A stretch of 64,000 nt of DNA, taken from NCBI RefSeq assembly GCF_009002475.1, contig NZ_AP019860.1, positions 4,712,001-4,776,000 on the forward strand, read 5' to 3'. The notes below the pieces were generated by a model, which did not search any database, was not told where the DNA came from, and was given only the letters and a program-made list of their open reading frames with translations. This DNA is from Candidatus Uabimicrobium amorphum. GTDB taxonomy: Bacteria; Planctomycetota; Uabimicrobiia; Uabimicrobiales; Uabimicrobiaceae. Shown one piece after another: positions 46,429 to 54,901 of the stretch (its first letter is position 1; each line of letters starts with the position of its first letter). A program made the translations under genes and the position numbers.

Positions 46429-48078
46429 TCACTCTTTATTTTCCAACCAATGACGATAGAGATCATTGTGTTGAATTTCCCATAGTTGTTGTTCGTTGCC
46501 GATGGTAAATGTCGCAATGGGTTTTCCTTCGGCATACGCTTCCCAACTGTGACCAATATAGGAGTGCTGGACAAATGCTTTCCCCGGTAAAATATCACTA
46601 TAGGCGCGGAGTTTGTTACCGTAATCTACCCAAAATAGTTTGAGCTTAAAAGGGGTATTATTGACAATCCGGAAATAACTTTGTGTTTTGCTTGGGGCAG
46701 AGGGACGACGTTTGGTTTGTATGCACTTGTCGTTGCGCCACATACCATCTAAAATTGCCTCTCCTTTGGGATCTATGTAAAGTCCTGTACCATGCTTTTT
46801 GTTTTTGACGAACTCTCCGATGTATTGGCTGCCGTCTTTGTATGTAAAACGCCCCGTACCTTGGTACTCGCCATTTGCAAATTCTCCGATGTACTTGCGC
46901 TGATTTTTGTAAATCATTTCTCCCTGCCCATGGAATTTACCGTTGACAAAGTTTCCTGTATAACAATCACCATTTTTGTAGAGCATCTTTCCTTTGCCGT
47001 GTGGTTTATTGTTTTTTCTTTGCCCTTTGTAAACGACTCCATCAGGCAATACCAACTTTCCATTCTTTTTGTCTTTGTTATTCGTGGTATGCTTGTTACT
47101 TAGTGAATTTTTTTTCGTCGAAGCGGTTGAAGACGAGAAAACGCCGGCAATGACAATGCAAATACCCATAAGCAAAAATACACTAAGGTAGAGGATGTAT
47201 GGTTTTTTCTCTTTCTGTACAGGTTTACCAATAGGTTTTCTAACCAAAAGACCTTGCAATGCTTTGTACAAACTGTTGCAGGTTTGGTAGCGTTTGTTGG
47301 TATCTTTTTCTATACATTTCATACATATTTTTGTCAATGCGGGTGACTTACCCACGATAGGTGGGGTGGGCGAATGTATAATTTCGTATGCGATTTGAAC
47401 GTGACCACCTTCATGAAAAGGAGGCTTTCCTGTTAGAAACTCATAGATCATGATACCAATTGCGTAAATATCACTTTGTTTTCCCGCATTTCGTGAACAC
47501 TCTATTTGTTCCGGGGGCATATAGGAGATTGTTCCGATAATTGATCCTGCTGCCGAAAGAGCTGTCTGTTGATTTGAATTTAATTTTACAATGCCAAAGT
47601 CCATGATTTTTACTTGGTTGGTTTCGCGTTGTATCATTATATTTTCTGGTTTTAAATCGCGGTGTATGATGCCGTTTTCATGTACGTGATGAATCGCTTG
47701 GCATATTTGCATGAATATTTTGATGGCTTCCTTACGTGAAAGCTGTCCTTCGTGAAATAAGTCGCGTAGTGTTACGCCTTCGACATATTCCATGATAAAG
47801 TACGAACCATTTGGAGACATTTCGTAAATGCGTACAATTCCAGGATGGTTTAATTTTGCTAGTGCTTGCCCTTCGCGTGAAAACCTTTTTGATGATACTC
47901 CCAGTAGAACCTTTATCGCTACGAAGTTTTGTAAGCGGCGATGTTGTGCTAAGAGCACAATACCCATCCCGCCACGCCCTAATTCGCGAATAATTTTGTA
48001 GTTGGGAAATGAATGCTGTAGTGTATCGTCAAAGTTCGCTTGTGAATTAAAGGCGGCATCGTTTTGTGAAAATTTCAT
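46429..48078 (-). CDS. Hanks-type Ser/Thr kinase fused to MORN repeats and a VHL beta-like domain
   Basis: 549 residues. Kinase domain 28-278 with GRGGMGIV, K56, HRDLKPEN (139-146), DFG (160-162) and GTISYMPPEQ; transmembrane helix 294-314; four to five MORN repeats (348-445; e.g. GxxxNGKFHGQGEMIY); and a C-terminal domain (467-527) that aligns without gaps to the human VHL beta domain over its hydroxyproline-binding core: W483, Y493, H505, S506, Y507, H510 and W512 correspond to human W88, Y98, H110, S111, Y112, H115 and W117. The extracytoplasmic part would be MORN-VHL. The kinase should be active. No E3-ligase partners are expected in bacteria, so the VHL-like domain is probably a peptide-binding module. 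Confidence 0.93.
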   Translation of the reverse strand: MKFSQNDAAFNSQANFDDTLQHSFPNYKIIRELGRGGMGIVLLAQHRRLQNFVAIKVLLGVSSKRFSREGQALAKLNHPGIVRIYEMSPNGSYFIMEYVEGVTLRDLFHEGQLSRKEAIKIFMQICQAIHHVHENGIIHRDLKPENIMIQRETNQVKIMDFGIVKLNSNQQTALSAAGSIIGTISYMPPEQIECSRNAGKQSDIYAIGIMIYEFLTGKPPFHEGGHVQIAYEIIHSPTPPIVGKSPALTKICMKCIEKDTNKRYQTCNSLYKALQGLLVRKPIGKPVQKEKKPYILYLSVFLLMGICIVIAGVFSSSTASTKKNSLSNKHTTNNKDKKNGKLVLPDGVVYKGQRKNNKPHGKGKMLYKNGDCYTGNFVNGKFHGQGEMIYKNQRKYIGEFANGEYQGTGRFTYKDGSQYIGEFVKNKKHGTGLYIDPKGEAILDGMWRNDKCIQTKRRPSAPSKTQSYFRIVNNTPFKLKLFWVDYGNKLRAYSDILPGKAFVQHSYIGHSWEAYAEGKPIATFTIGNEQQLWEIQHNDLYRHWLENKE

Positions 48079-48156
48079 AGGTGGTCTCGCATAGTTGTTT
48101 TCAAACGTCGCATTTGTGACTTTGTGGGTAATAGAATAAAGTGCTTTTATCTGTTA

Positions 48157-48414
48157 TTAACCAACTAAAAATTTAGCGCTTATCCACAAGCCTAAGTAAA
48201 AAAGCCCAGGAGAAACGATAAATCCAAATAACAGACCGCGAATTCCCCATTTTTTTTCGCCCTTAACCAAACATACCACCGCAGCAATTATTCCGATCAC
48301 AATGAGTGGTACTGCAAGGAATACCATAAATGGCACTAAAAAAAGACACCATCCGAGAATAAAAGCGAACATCATCGGTTTTACGGGAGCGTTTGCAGAG
48401 TTTTGTTTATCCAT
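48157..48414 (-). CDS. Small membrane protein
   Basis: 85 residues from the ATG at 48414, chosen for AGGA 6 nt upstream over a start 45 bases earlier. Two or three hydrophobic segments (about 13-50 and 59-82) separated by a basic KGEKKWG loop. No family recognised. It is upstream of the kinase-MORN gene on the same strand with a 78-bp gap. Confidence 0.65.
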   Translation of the reverse strand: MDKQNSANAPVKPMMFAFILGWCLFLVPFMVFLAVPLIVIGIIAAVVCLVKGEKKWGIRGLLFGFIVSPGLFYLGLWISAKFLVG

Positions 48415-48815
48415 TATATATCCTAATCTGAATGTGCTTGAAACACGCTGTTTACACATACTGTCATCTTCTTTTGTTGTGGGTTTTTGGATAAAGTATA
48501 AGCAGCATGAGAAATTTTGAGTTTTTTAATCGATTACACATAGATTTCTATAGTAAACAATAACATAAATGATGACAAGGTTTTAATTTTTCGTTAGCAA
48601 CGATCTATGTCATATTGATAGTCTTTTCTGTCAAAATGACAATTTCTTGATTTGATTTTACGTAAAGCTATAAAGGTGTTGTTTTTGTTAAGTTATTTAT
48701 TTGCAAATATTTATGTTTTTTATTTTCGTTTTGGCACAGTAGTTGCTTAATGGGTGAGATGTAATGATAAAATAAAAATAAAATAAATTTCATAAAATAC
48801 AAAAAGGAGAGCGCC
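48415..48815. other. 401-bp intergenic region upstream of the Hsp20 genes
   Basis: Divergent promoter region, very AT-rich. It holds the promoter candidate at 48647-48674. No CIRCE-type repeat and no coding frame were seen. Confidence 0.6.
48647..48674 (+). promoter_or_regulatory. Promoter candidate for the Hsp20 pair
   Basis: TTGATT (48647-48652), 16-bp spacer, TATAAA (48669-48674). It would give a leader of about 135 nt before the first Hsp20 gene. It reads as a housekeeping-type promoter; no heat-shock sigma consensus was evident. Confidence 0.4.
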
Positions 48816-49244
48816 ATGTTTTTTACCAAAGACTTACGCAACGTACATGATTTGCAAGAAGAAATGAACAAAATATTCGATCATTTAAATTTTCGCTTTG
48901 TACAACCTGGTACAAGAGGACAAAAAAATCTTCCGGTTAATATCCAAGGAAATCATGAAGAAGCAACTATTAGTATCGAAGTACCAGGTGTCAACACTGA
49001 AGATATTGATATTAGCATAGAGGGTAATATTGTGCATGTTAGTGTCACGCGCCACGATAAAGAAGGTGAGAAAAAATATTATCTGAAAGAAAGACGTACG
49101 GGAAGTTGGAAAAGATCTATTCAACTTGGTTTTGACGTAAATGAAGAAAAAGTAGATGCCAGTTACCAAAAGGGAATTTTATATATACATGTTTCCAAAC
49201 AACAACAAAGTGCCCCAAAAAAAATAACTGTCAAAAAAGCCTAA
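48816..49244 (+). CDS. Hsp20 small heat shock protein
   Basis: ATP-independent holdase that binds unfolding proteins. 142 residues with an alpha-crystallin domain (about 43-135): VNIQGNHEEATISIEVPGVNTEDIDISIEG and a GILYIHVSK strand near the end; the tail has a SAPKKITVKK segment with an I-x-V-type anchor. AAAAGGAGAG before the ATG is a strong ribosome site. First of two adjacent sHsp genes. Confidence 0.96.
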   Translation: MFFTKDLRNVHDLQEEMNKIFDHLNFRFVQPGTRGQKNLPVNIQGNHEEATISIEVPGVNTEDIDISIEGNIVHVSVTRHDKEGEKKYYLKERRTGSWKRSIQLGFDVNEEKVDASYQKGILYIHVSKQQQSAPKKITVKKA

Positions 49245-49278
49245 GCCACAATTAAAATAAAAAACAAGGAGAGTAACA

Positions 49279-49635
49279 ATGAGTACAGATATTAAAGATG
49301 AAGCTATGATTTTCGTTCCCGATACAGATGTATATGAAGAAGAGGATGTGATCACACTGGTGGTGGACCTACCAGGTGTCGATGAAGAGTCCGTAGACGT
49401 TCAATTAGATAAAAATCAATTACAGATTTCTGCAAAAGCGGAAAAACCTCAGTTTAAAGACGATTATAAAATTCAACATACAGAATATTATACAGGAGAC
49501 TTTAAACGAACGTGGGCGATTAAGGAAAGTCTTGACCCTGAAAAAATAGACGCACAAATTAAAGATGGTGTATTAACTCTCAAACTACACAAAATAAAAA
49601 GTTCTGCGAAAAAAATTCAGGTTCGCTCTGCATAG
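49279..49635 (+). CDS. Hsp20 small heat shock protein, short second copy
   Basis: 118 residues, nearly all alpha-crystallin domain (about 12-112): VVDLPGVDEESVDVQLDKNQL and DGVLTLKLHK; tail KKIQVRS has the I-x-V anchor. It is more acidic and diverged from its neighbour, so hetero-oligomers are plausible. ACAAGGAGAG precedes the ATG; a bidirectional terminator follows. Confidence 0.96.
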   Translation: MSTDIKDEAMIFVPDTDVYEEEDVITLVVDLPGVDEESVDVQLDKNQLQISAKAEKPQFKDDYKIQHTEYYTGDFKRTWAIKESLDPEKIDAQIKDGVLTLKLHKIKSSAKKIQVRSA

Positions 49636-49682
49636 TGAAAATGACAATATAGTCTTGACTTAGCTATTTAATGTAGCTTTCT

Positions 49683-49715
49683 AAAAACGTTACGCAAATC
49701 GCGTAACGTTTTTTT
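49683..49715. terminator. Bidirectional intrinsic terminator
   Basis: AAAAACGTTACGC (49683-49695) and GCGTAACGTTTTT (49701-49713) form a 13-bp stem around AAATC, with a U run in both directions. It serves the Hsp20 genes (+) and aspS (-). Confidence 0.93.
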
Positions 49716-49722
49716 ATGTACT

Positions 49723-51504
49723 TTACTCTTCGCTGCTTTTTTCGTTGTTCGCTTCTTCGTCTTCCTCTTTTTCCACTACATTTAAATGCAATTCATCTAG
49801 CTGTTCGCATTCGATAGGAGTCGGAGAACCGTCGTATAAAAACATACCATTACTTGCATTGGGGTAAGCGATCACTTCGCGGATGTTTTCCAACTGTAAC
49901 ATGGTCATCACTAAGTTGTCAAATCCCATACCAATACCACCGTGCGGCGGACTCGCATATTGGTATGCATCAAGTAGAAAGCCAAATTTCTTTTGCGCTT
50001 CTTCTTCGCTCATGCCGACGAGATTCATGACGCGTTTTTGTATTTCTGGATAGGAAATACGAATAGAACCACTTCCCAATTCTACGCCGTTTAAAACTAA
50101 GTCGTAGAGTTGCGCCTTCACATCACCTGGGTTTTCTTCGAAATTTTCGATAAATTCGTCTTTTGGCATGGAGAACATGTGGTGCATTGGTGTCCAGCTA
50201 TTCGCTTCTTCGTCCCACTCGAATAGTGGAAAGTCAATTACCCATAGAAAATTGTATTCTCCTTCTGGGATCAAGTTTAATTCGCGTGCGAGGTAGTTGC
50301 GCAATTCTCCTAACGAACGATGAACAATGTCACTTTTGCCAACACATAGCAATAATAAATCGCCGTCTTGTGCCGCGGCTTTTTCATAAAGCTTTTGTAC
50401 ACTTTCTTCGCTCATTTTTTTTACGGGACTTCCTTCAAGTTTTCCGTCTTTTACTTTGAAGGCTACCAGCCCCTTGGCTTGGAACTGATGTATGTATTTT
50501 TCTAATTTTGAAACTTGTTTTCGCGAATATGCGGCGCAGCCAGGAGCTACGATACCCTTGATAGTCGCTCCGTCTTTAAGCGCGTTTTCAAAAAGTACAA
50601 ATCCACTTTCACTTACTGCTTCACCACAATCAATGAGTTCCATTCCAAAGCGCATATCGGGTTTGTCAATACCAAAACGCGCCATGACTTCGTCGTAGGT
50701 GTATGTCGGGAAAGGTGTTTTCAACTCGACATCCAGTACATCGGAAAAAATAGTTTTCATGACGTGTTCCACGGCGCGAAATACATCTTCTTGTTGTGTT
50801 GTCGCCATTTCGACGTCGACTTGCGTGTGTACGAGTTGACGGTCTCGACGTGCATCTTCATCGCGAAAACAGCGCGCAAATTGGTAGTAACGATCTAACC
50901 CACCAATCATTAACATTTGTTTATACAGCTGTGGGCTTTGTGGTAAGGCGTAGAATTTACCGTGGTGTACACGACTAGGTACGACAAAGTCTCGTGATCC
51001 CTCAGGTGTACTACGTACCAAAACCGGAGTTTCTACTTCGAGAAAACTCATTTCTTCGAAAGCTTTGCGTATAGCAGAAGCTATCTTGCTACGCATTGTC
51101 AAACGCTCAATCATTTGTGGACGACGCATATCTAAGAAGCGATACTTGAGTCGCGTTTCTTCCTTTACATCAATTTTGTCAAACAATTCAAAGGGAAGAA
51201 CCTTCGAGCGCGAAAGGATTTTCATTTCTTTACAAATAACTTCAATTTCCCCTGTTGCCATATTGGGGTTTATCTCTTTTTCTGGTCGTGCTTTGACTTC
51301 GCCTTTTAGTTGTACATAGGCTTCTTTTTCCAGCTGGGGTTTTAAGTTTTCATCGAAGTACACCTGACAAAAACCATAACGGTCTGTTAAATTGACAAAC
51401 GCAAAATGGTTGTGGTCGCGGATAGAGCGAATCCATCCACTTAAGGTAACTTCGCTACCAGCATGTTCTTTGCGAAGTTCTCCGCAAGTATGAGTACGTA
51501 ACAC
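49723..51504 (-). CDS. aspS: Aspartyl-tRNA synthetase
   Basis: Charges tRNA-Asp. 593 residues, bacterial type. OB-fold anticodon-binding domain (about 1-110), class II motifs (FLEVETPVLVRSTPEGSRDF; motif 2 FARCFRDEDARRDRQ; motif 3 PPHGGIGMGFDNLVM), and the bacterial GAD insertion. The C-terminal tail is unusually acidic (EKEEDEEANNEKSSEE). The start is GTG at 51504, with GAGAGG 9 nt upstream. Whether it discriminates Asp from Asn tRNA cannot be told. The small-RNA copy at 51640-51848 lies upstream on the same strand. Confidence 0.97.
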   Translation of the reverse strand: MLRTHTCGELRKEHAGSEVTLSGWIRSIRDHNHFAFVNLTDRYGFCQVYFDENLKPQLEKEAYVQLKGEVKARPEKEINPNMATGEIEVICKEMKILSRSKVLPFELFDKIDVKEETRLKYRFLDMRRPQMIERLTMRSKIASAIRKAFEEMSFLEVETPVLVRSTPEGSRDFVVPSRVHHGKFYALPQSPQLYKQMLMIGGLDRYYQFARCFRDEDARRDRQLVHTQVDVEMATTQQEDVFRAVEHVMKTIFSDVLDVELKTPFPTYTYDEVMARFGIDKPDMRFGMELIDCGEAVSESGFVLFENALKDGATIKGIVAPGCAAYSRKQVSKLEKYIHQFQAKGLVAFKVKDGKLEGSPVKKMSEESVQKLYEKAAAQDGDLLLLCVGKSDIVHRSLGELRNYLARELNLIPEGEYNFLWVIDFPLFEWDEEANSWTPMHHMFSMPKDEFIENFEENPGDVKAQLYDLVLNGVELGSGSIRISYPEIQKRVMNLVGMSEEEAQKKFGFLLDAYQYASPPHGGIGMGFDNLVMTMLQLENIREVIAYPNASNGMFLYDGSPTPIECEQLDELHLNVVEKEEDEEANNEKSSEE

Positions 51505-51639
51505 TTCTTACAGCCTCTCTAAATTAGTTATTGTCGTTCCAATAAAAATACATCTCTAGATCGAATAATTTGCTGTTAACTGTACTACGTATGGTGGCAA
51601 AAATCAAGAAAATACAAATGCGATTTGTTATCAGCAAAT

Positions 51640-51848
51640 AAAAAAGGTGAGCCAAAATTCATTTGACTCACCTCTCTTATCCGTGTGATGTGTTGTAGGG
51701 GTTCTAACGATCCTACCATATCCAATATATAATTTTAGGTATTTCCGCAAATCAAAAACAACTTTCTTTATTTGGCGTGAACGCCAAACCCGTTTTTTTG
51801 GGTTTCTTACTTTTAAGATGTTGTTTTGTCTTTGTTATCTCTATTGTT
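51640..51848 (-). ncRNA. Small RNA A (copy of a duplicated, unassigned family)
   Basis: Predicted transcript of about 209 nt. Promoter TTGACT (51883-51878), 17-bp spacer, TATATT (51860-51855); start near 51848. Inside: hairpins AAACCC/GGGTTT and GGCG-TTCA-CGCC, a 33-nt core (51723-51691) that is identical in RNA B, and a terminator hairpin GGTGAG/CTCACC (51672-51646) followed by six U. The core itself can form GTAGG/CCTAC. The terminator points to minus-strand transcription in both copies. It ends 136 bp before aspS, so it might instead be an aspS leader with attenuator, but no T-box signature is seen. Confidence 0.75.
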
Positions 51849-51854
51849 AATTAC

Positions 51855-51903
51855 AATATAACAGCACATAGAATGAAAGTCAATAGTGAAATACGGAAAA
51901 CTT
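51855..51903 (-). promoter_or_regulatory. Promoter of small RNA A with upstream conserved box
   Basis: -10 TATATT at 51860-51855, -35 TTGACT at 51883-51878, and AAGTTTTCCGTA at 51903-51892, a 12-nt block conserved at the same distance in copy B. The block may be an UP element or activator site. Confidence 0.7.
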
Positions 51904-52093
51904 GCGGTTTTTTTTGTCTTGTTTTTTTAAGTTGCTGTTAAATAAAGATTTAAATCGTTATTTTTTTGTGGTAATAATTTAGATTGTTATTTTTTCTATA
52001 ATTTTTTTGCAGGATGAACAGCTCAAAAAAGACAAATGAACTATCTTGGATACGAACCTCCAATTATTTTATCGTGAAAACTTCACATCAAAT

Positions 52094-52284
52094 AAAAAAG
52101 GTGAGCTAGAAAAGTACGTTTTCTGGCTCACCTTTTTTTTTAGTGACATGTTGTAGGGGTTCTAACGATCCTACCATATCCGATATAAAAATGTGTTGGT
52201 ACAAAATAGAAACAAATCTTTTATTCTTACCTGCTCTCTCTGGTAAGTTGCCAAAGGATGTTTTACTTTGTAACTTTTACTGCT
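52094..52284 (-). ncRNA. Small RNA B (copy of a duplicated, unassigned family)
   Basis: Predicted transcript of about 191 nt. Promoter TTGACT (52318-52313), 16-bp spacer, TATAAT (52296-52291); start near 52284. It carries an early hairpin CTTACC/GGTAAG, the identical 33-nt core (52181-52149) and a terminator stem of GGTGAGC/GCTCACC extended by AGAAAA/TTTTCT (52132-52100) followed by six U. Relative to copy A, the terminator loop and the 5' hairpins differ while the core and the outer terminator stem are kept, the pattern of a structured RNA under selection. Confidence 0.78.
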
Positions 52285-52290
52285 AATCTA

Positions 52291-52338
52291 ATTATACACC
52301 ATGAAAGATAAAAGTCAATAATAATTTACGGAAAACTT
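52291..52338 (-). promoter_or_regulatory. Promoter of small RNA B with upstream conserved box
   Basis: -10 TATAAT (perfect) at 52296-52291, -35 TTGACT at 52318-52313, 16-bp spacer, and the AAGTTTTCCGTA box at 52338-52327. The same arrangement is found in copy A. Confidence 0.72.
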
Positions 52339-52523
52339 ACGATTTTCAACAATAAGGCATAAGTTGTTCTAATATAGGTGGTTATGGGGATGTTTTTAGA
52401 GAAGAATTTGTTTTTGTAACTAAAATGATGGCGCCTAGTACAAAAAAATGTACAATGACAATTATAAAACCTTGTAGGTGTTTGCGTTATCAATAGTGAA
52501 TTTTGATGTTGTTTTAATCATTG

Positions 52524-53657
52524 ATGGGAAGAAAATTGCGTAGGATAAAAACATGGACAAGCACTTTATTTCATTTCGCTAAAATTTCTTGGTTGATCGT
52601 GGGAGTCACATTGTTTTTTTGGTTTGTTCTCAACGGTATTGCAAGTGCTGTGATCTATACAACAAATTTTTTTACGACCCCCAAGCCATGTGCATTTGTT
52701 ATTGCGAATGAAAAAAAATGGAGTGAAAGTTATTTTAACGAACTGGTAAATATAAAGGCGGAGTGGACCCCCTATCTTGTGTGGAAATGTAAACCTACAC
52801 AGGGAAAGTATATTAACGTTGATAATAATAGCATTCGAGCAACTAAAAATTATCATAAAAGCGGTATCAAAATTTTTATGTTTGGTGGCTCAACAATGTG
52901 GGGAAACGGTGCTAGGGATGATTACACAATACCGTCTTTTGTTGCGCACTACCTAAACGAAAAAGGAATAGTGGCAAATATAACGAATTATGGAGAAACG
53001 GGACATGGAAGCACACAAGAAGTTTTGAAACTGCTATTGCTACTCCGTGAAGGAAAAAGACCAGATTATGTTATCTTTTATGATGGTTTTAACGATACCG
53101 TGGGAGGATATCAATCTGGGGTCGCGGGGTTTCCTCTAAGTGCACCCAGAAGACATCAAGAATTTAATATGTCTCGGAGATATAACAAATTGGGCAGAGC
53201 TTTTACTAAAGCAACACTACAAAAGTTTCCGGTATGTTTTGTGGTAAACGATTTGTTGTGGTATTTTCGGGTAAAAGGATCATCTGTTGTAAAGTCTCGC
53301 ATGGATCTAGATCGACAAATTGTAGAAAAATATCTGCAAAATGTTTCTACTGTGAAACAACTCGCTAAGATCTATGGTTTTAAAGCTTTTTTTTATTGGC
53401 AACCAACTCTTGAATCCAAAACCAATCGAACAATGTTTGAAAAGACTCTTTTTGAGGAAGGTTTTTCTTACCACAATGGTTTAACAGGTGTTTATAAGGT
53501 TTTTAAAGAGAAGTCGCCGCAAGGAATCGTGAATTTAGATGATGCTTTAAAAGATCATGAAGGAACCTTGTTTTATGATTGGATTCACATACTAGAGCAA
53601 GGAAACGGTATTATTGGCAAAAGAATGTCTGGTGATATCTTCCAAACTATAAAGTAG
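52524..53657 (+). CDS. Membrane-anchored SGNH/GDSL-type hydrolase-like protein
   Basis: 377 residues. Transmembrane anchor about 18-42, then an SGNH fold: FMFGGSTMWGNG (nucleophile Ser), NYGETGHGS (oxyanion Gly), YDGFNDT (block III Asn) and a terminal DWIHILEQGNGIIG (DxxH pair). The four blocks are in order and spaced as in the family, so catalysis is likely. Possible substrates are O-acyl groups on envelope polysaccharide. The ATG at 52524 has no good ribosome site; translation might start at TTG 52536 after GGGAAG. Confidence 0.85.
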   Translation: MGRKLRRIKTWTSTLFHFAKISWLIVGVTLFFWFVLNGIASAVIYTTNFFTTPKPCAFVIANEKKWSESYFNELVNIKAEWTPYLVWKCKPTQGKYINVDNNSIRATKNYHKSGIKIFMFGGSTMWGNGARDDYTIPSFVAHYLNEKGIVANITNYGETGHGSTQEVLKLLLLLREGKRPDYVIFYDGFNDTVGGYQSGVAGFPLSAPRRHQEFNMSRRYNKLGRAFTKATLQKFPVCFVVNDLLWYFRVKGSSVVKSRMDLDRQIVEKYLQNVSTVKQLAKIYGFKAFFYWQPTLESKTNRTMFEKTLFEEGFSYHNGLTGVYKVFKEKSPQGIVNLDDALKDHEGTLFYDWIHILEQGNGIIGKRMSGDIFQTIK

Positions 53658-53928
53658 TTAGTTGTTGCTGTGCAAATTGTTGTATGTTTAGGTAAGAGTG
53701 CTTAAATAATATTGAGTATAAAATTCGTATTTTTTTGTGATAAAAACCGTATGTAGATTAGATGGTGTTGTTGAATAATTCGAAGTGTTGTTTGGTGTGT
53801 TTTTTACGAGTCAATACGACGTCCAGACACGAGTTTTTTACATCGTGCTAATGACTCTGATAACTTTGGATCTAAGGTAACTTTATTATAACAAAATCTT
53901 AGAGAGAAAACTTGCGCAAGTGATCTTT

Positions 53929-54402
53929 TTATGCGTCGGCTACGATAGCATAGGCTGTTCCAGCTACAGCTGTTATAACTAAAAGATGATTTCCCCAATG
54001 CATGGACTCCCAATACATGCTAACCCCGGTAATGATCGCTAATGCCGCACAGGCAACAATAAAAGGCTTACCGAATATAAAATCAAGGATGTCTACGCGC
54101 ATTTGTTGTGGTTCGCCGTTGTAATGTTTTTCCACAAGTTCTCTATACTCTTGTGGAAGACCCAACTTTGATAGTGCTTGGTGATTGATCCTACCATTTG
54201 AGATATCTGTAAACAGAAGTTTGTCTACGCGATTTTCCATTTCGCGAATTTTTTGGTAATACTCTTGCCATTTTTCGGTTTTGAGTAGTTTTTTGAACTT
54301 TAGTTTTTCGAAAAAGTTTAAATCTCCGTTGAGTGCTTTGGAAATTAGTTTACGGTTATTTACTTCATCGATGTTTTGTAATACTTCATTCTTGTCAGAC
54401 AT
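53929..54402 (-). CDS. Two-span membrane protein, probable anti-sigma factor of the gene upstream
   Basis: 157 residues. A helical cytoplasmic region (1-108) is followed by two transmembrane segments (about 113-130 and 138-155). No zinc HxxxC motif is present, so it is not a ZAS-type anti-sigma factor. AAAGGAG precedes the ATG. It starts 12 bp after the stop of the sigma-like gene; this order and a cytoplasmic domain on a membrane anchor fit an anti-sigma factor. The role is inferred from position only. Confidence 0.65.
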   Translation of the reverse strand: MSDKNEVLQNIDEVNNRKLISKALNGDLNFFEKLKFKKLLKTEKWQEYYQKIREMENRVDKLLFTDISNGRINHQALSKLGLPQEYRELVEKHYNGEPQQMRVDILDFIFGKPFIVACAALAIITGVSMYWESMHWGNHLLVITAVAGTAYAIVADA

Positions 54403-54414
54403 TGTGGTTCTCCT

Positions 54415-54636
54415 TTAATCATCTCTGTATATCTGCGATGGTTCTATTCCATTTTCCACCGCATAACGATACAAAGCTTCTCTTATATCATATGTGTAAC
54501 GACCAACTGTTTGAGAGGTTATCTTCATTTCTTTGGCGATTTTTCGTAATGGCCATTTTAGCATTCTTTGCAACATGTATGCGTGCACTGCACGCTCAGG
54601 CAAACTTCTCATATACTCAATTAACCTTTCATCCAT
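54415..54636 (-). CDS. Minimal sigma-70 region-4-like DNA-binding protein
   Basis: 73 residues. LPERAVHAYMLQRMLKWPLRKIAKEMKI, then TSQTVGRYTYDIREAL matches the region 4 helix-turn-helix of ECF sigma factors (LP-x(4)-Y...I-A-x-x-(M/L)-x-x-(S/T)-x-x-T-V). Region 2, needed for -10 melting, is absent, and the frame starts cleanly with GAGGGG upstream, so this is not a truncated call. It may act as a region-4-only co-sigma or as a plain HTH regulator. It is cotranscribed with the membrane protein downstream. Confidence 0.75.
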   Translation of the reverse strand: MDERLIEYMRSLPERAVHAYMLQRMLKWPLRKIAKEMKITSQTVGRYTYDIREALYRYAVENGIEPSQIYRDD

Positions 54637-54655
54637 ATATATCCCCTCAATTTTA

Positions 54656-54670
54656 GGAATGCATTATTCC
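54656..54670. promoter_or_regulatory. Inverted repeat upstream of the sigma-like gene
   Basis: GGAAT-GCATT-ATTCC, 20 bp before the start codon and overlapping the likely promoter. Spacing suits a small HTH dimer or autoregulation. Confidence 0.45.
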
Positions 54671-54901
54671 TATCACTTAAATAATACTATAAGAAAAAAA
54701 ATGTTGTTGGGCACACAAATATTAGAGGCCCTATTTATAAGGTTTTGAAGTTGCCGCTAACCGCTAACCCCCTATTTATATAGCAAAAGGATTTTGGTCG
54801 TTTTCACTTGTTTGAAACAGTAACTTTATAGAAAAGAAACAAAAGCAATTTGAAAACTATACTTTAATGCTACACATCCCAAAAACTCCCAGGAGAAACA
54901 A

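Larger units (their letters stand above)
51505..52523. other. 1-kb noncoding region carrying the small-RNA pair
   Basis: No plausible protein frame on either strand. Apart from the two RNA genes and their promoters it is AT-rich. Minus-strand order is RNA B, RNA A, aspS. The segment from 52339 to 52520 shows nothing recognisable beyond weak promoter-like AT stretches for the downstream + gene. Confidence 0.7.

Noticed and set aside
46429..48078. Pseudokinase
   Set aside because: The glycine loop, K56, HRD and DFG are all intact.
51640..51848. T-box leader for aspS
   Set aside because: No AGGGTGGNACCGCG-like T-box sequence or specifier stem, and the element is duplicated at 52094 with its own promoter.
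51640..52284. 6S RNA or tmRNA
   Set aside because: The 5' and 3' ends do not pair into a long stem, and there is no tRNA-like end or tag frame. The independent terminator hairpin does not fit 6S.
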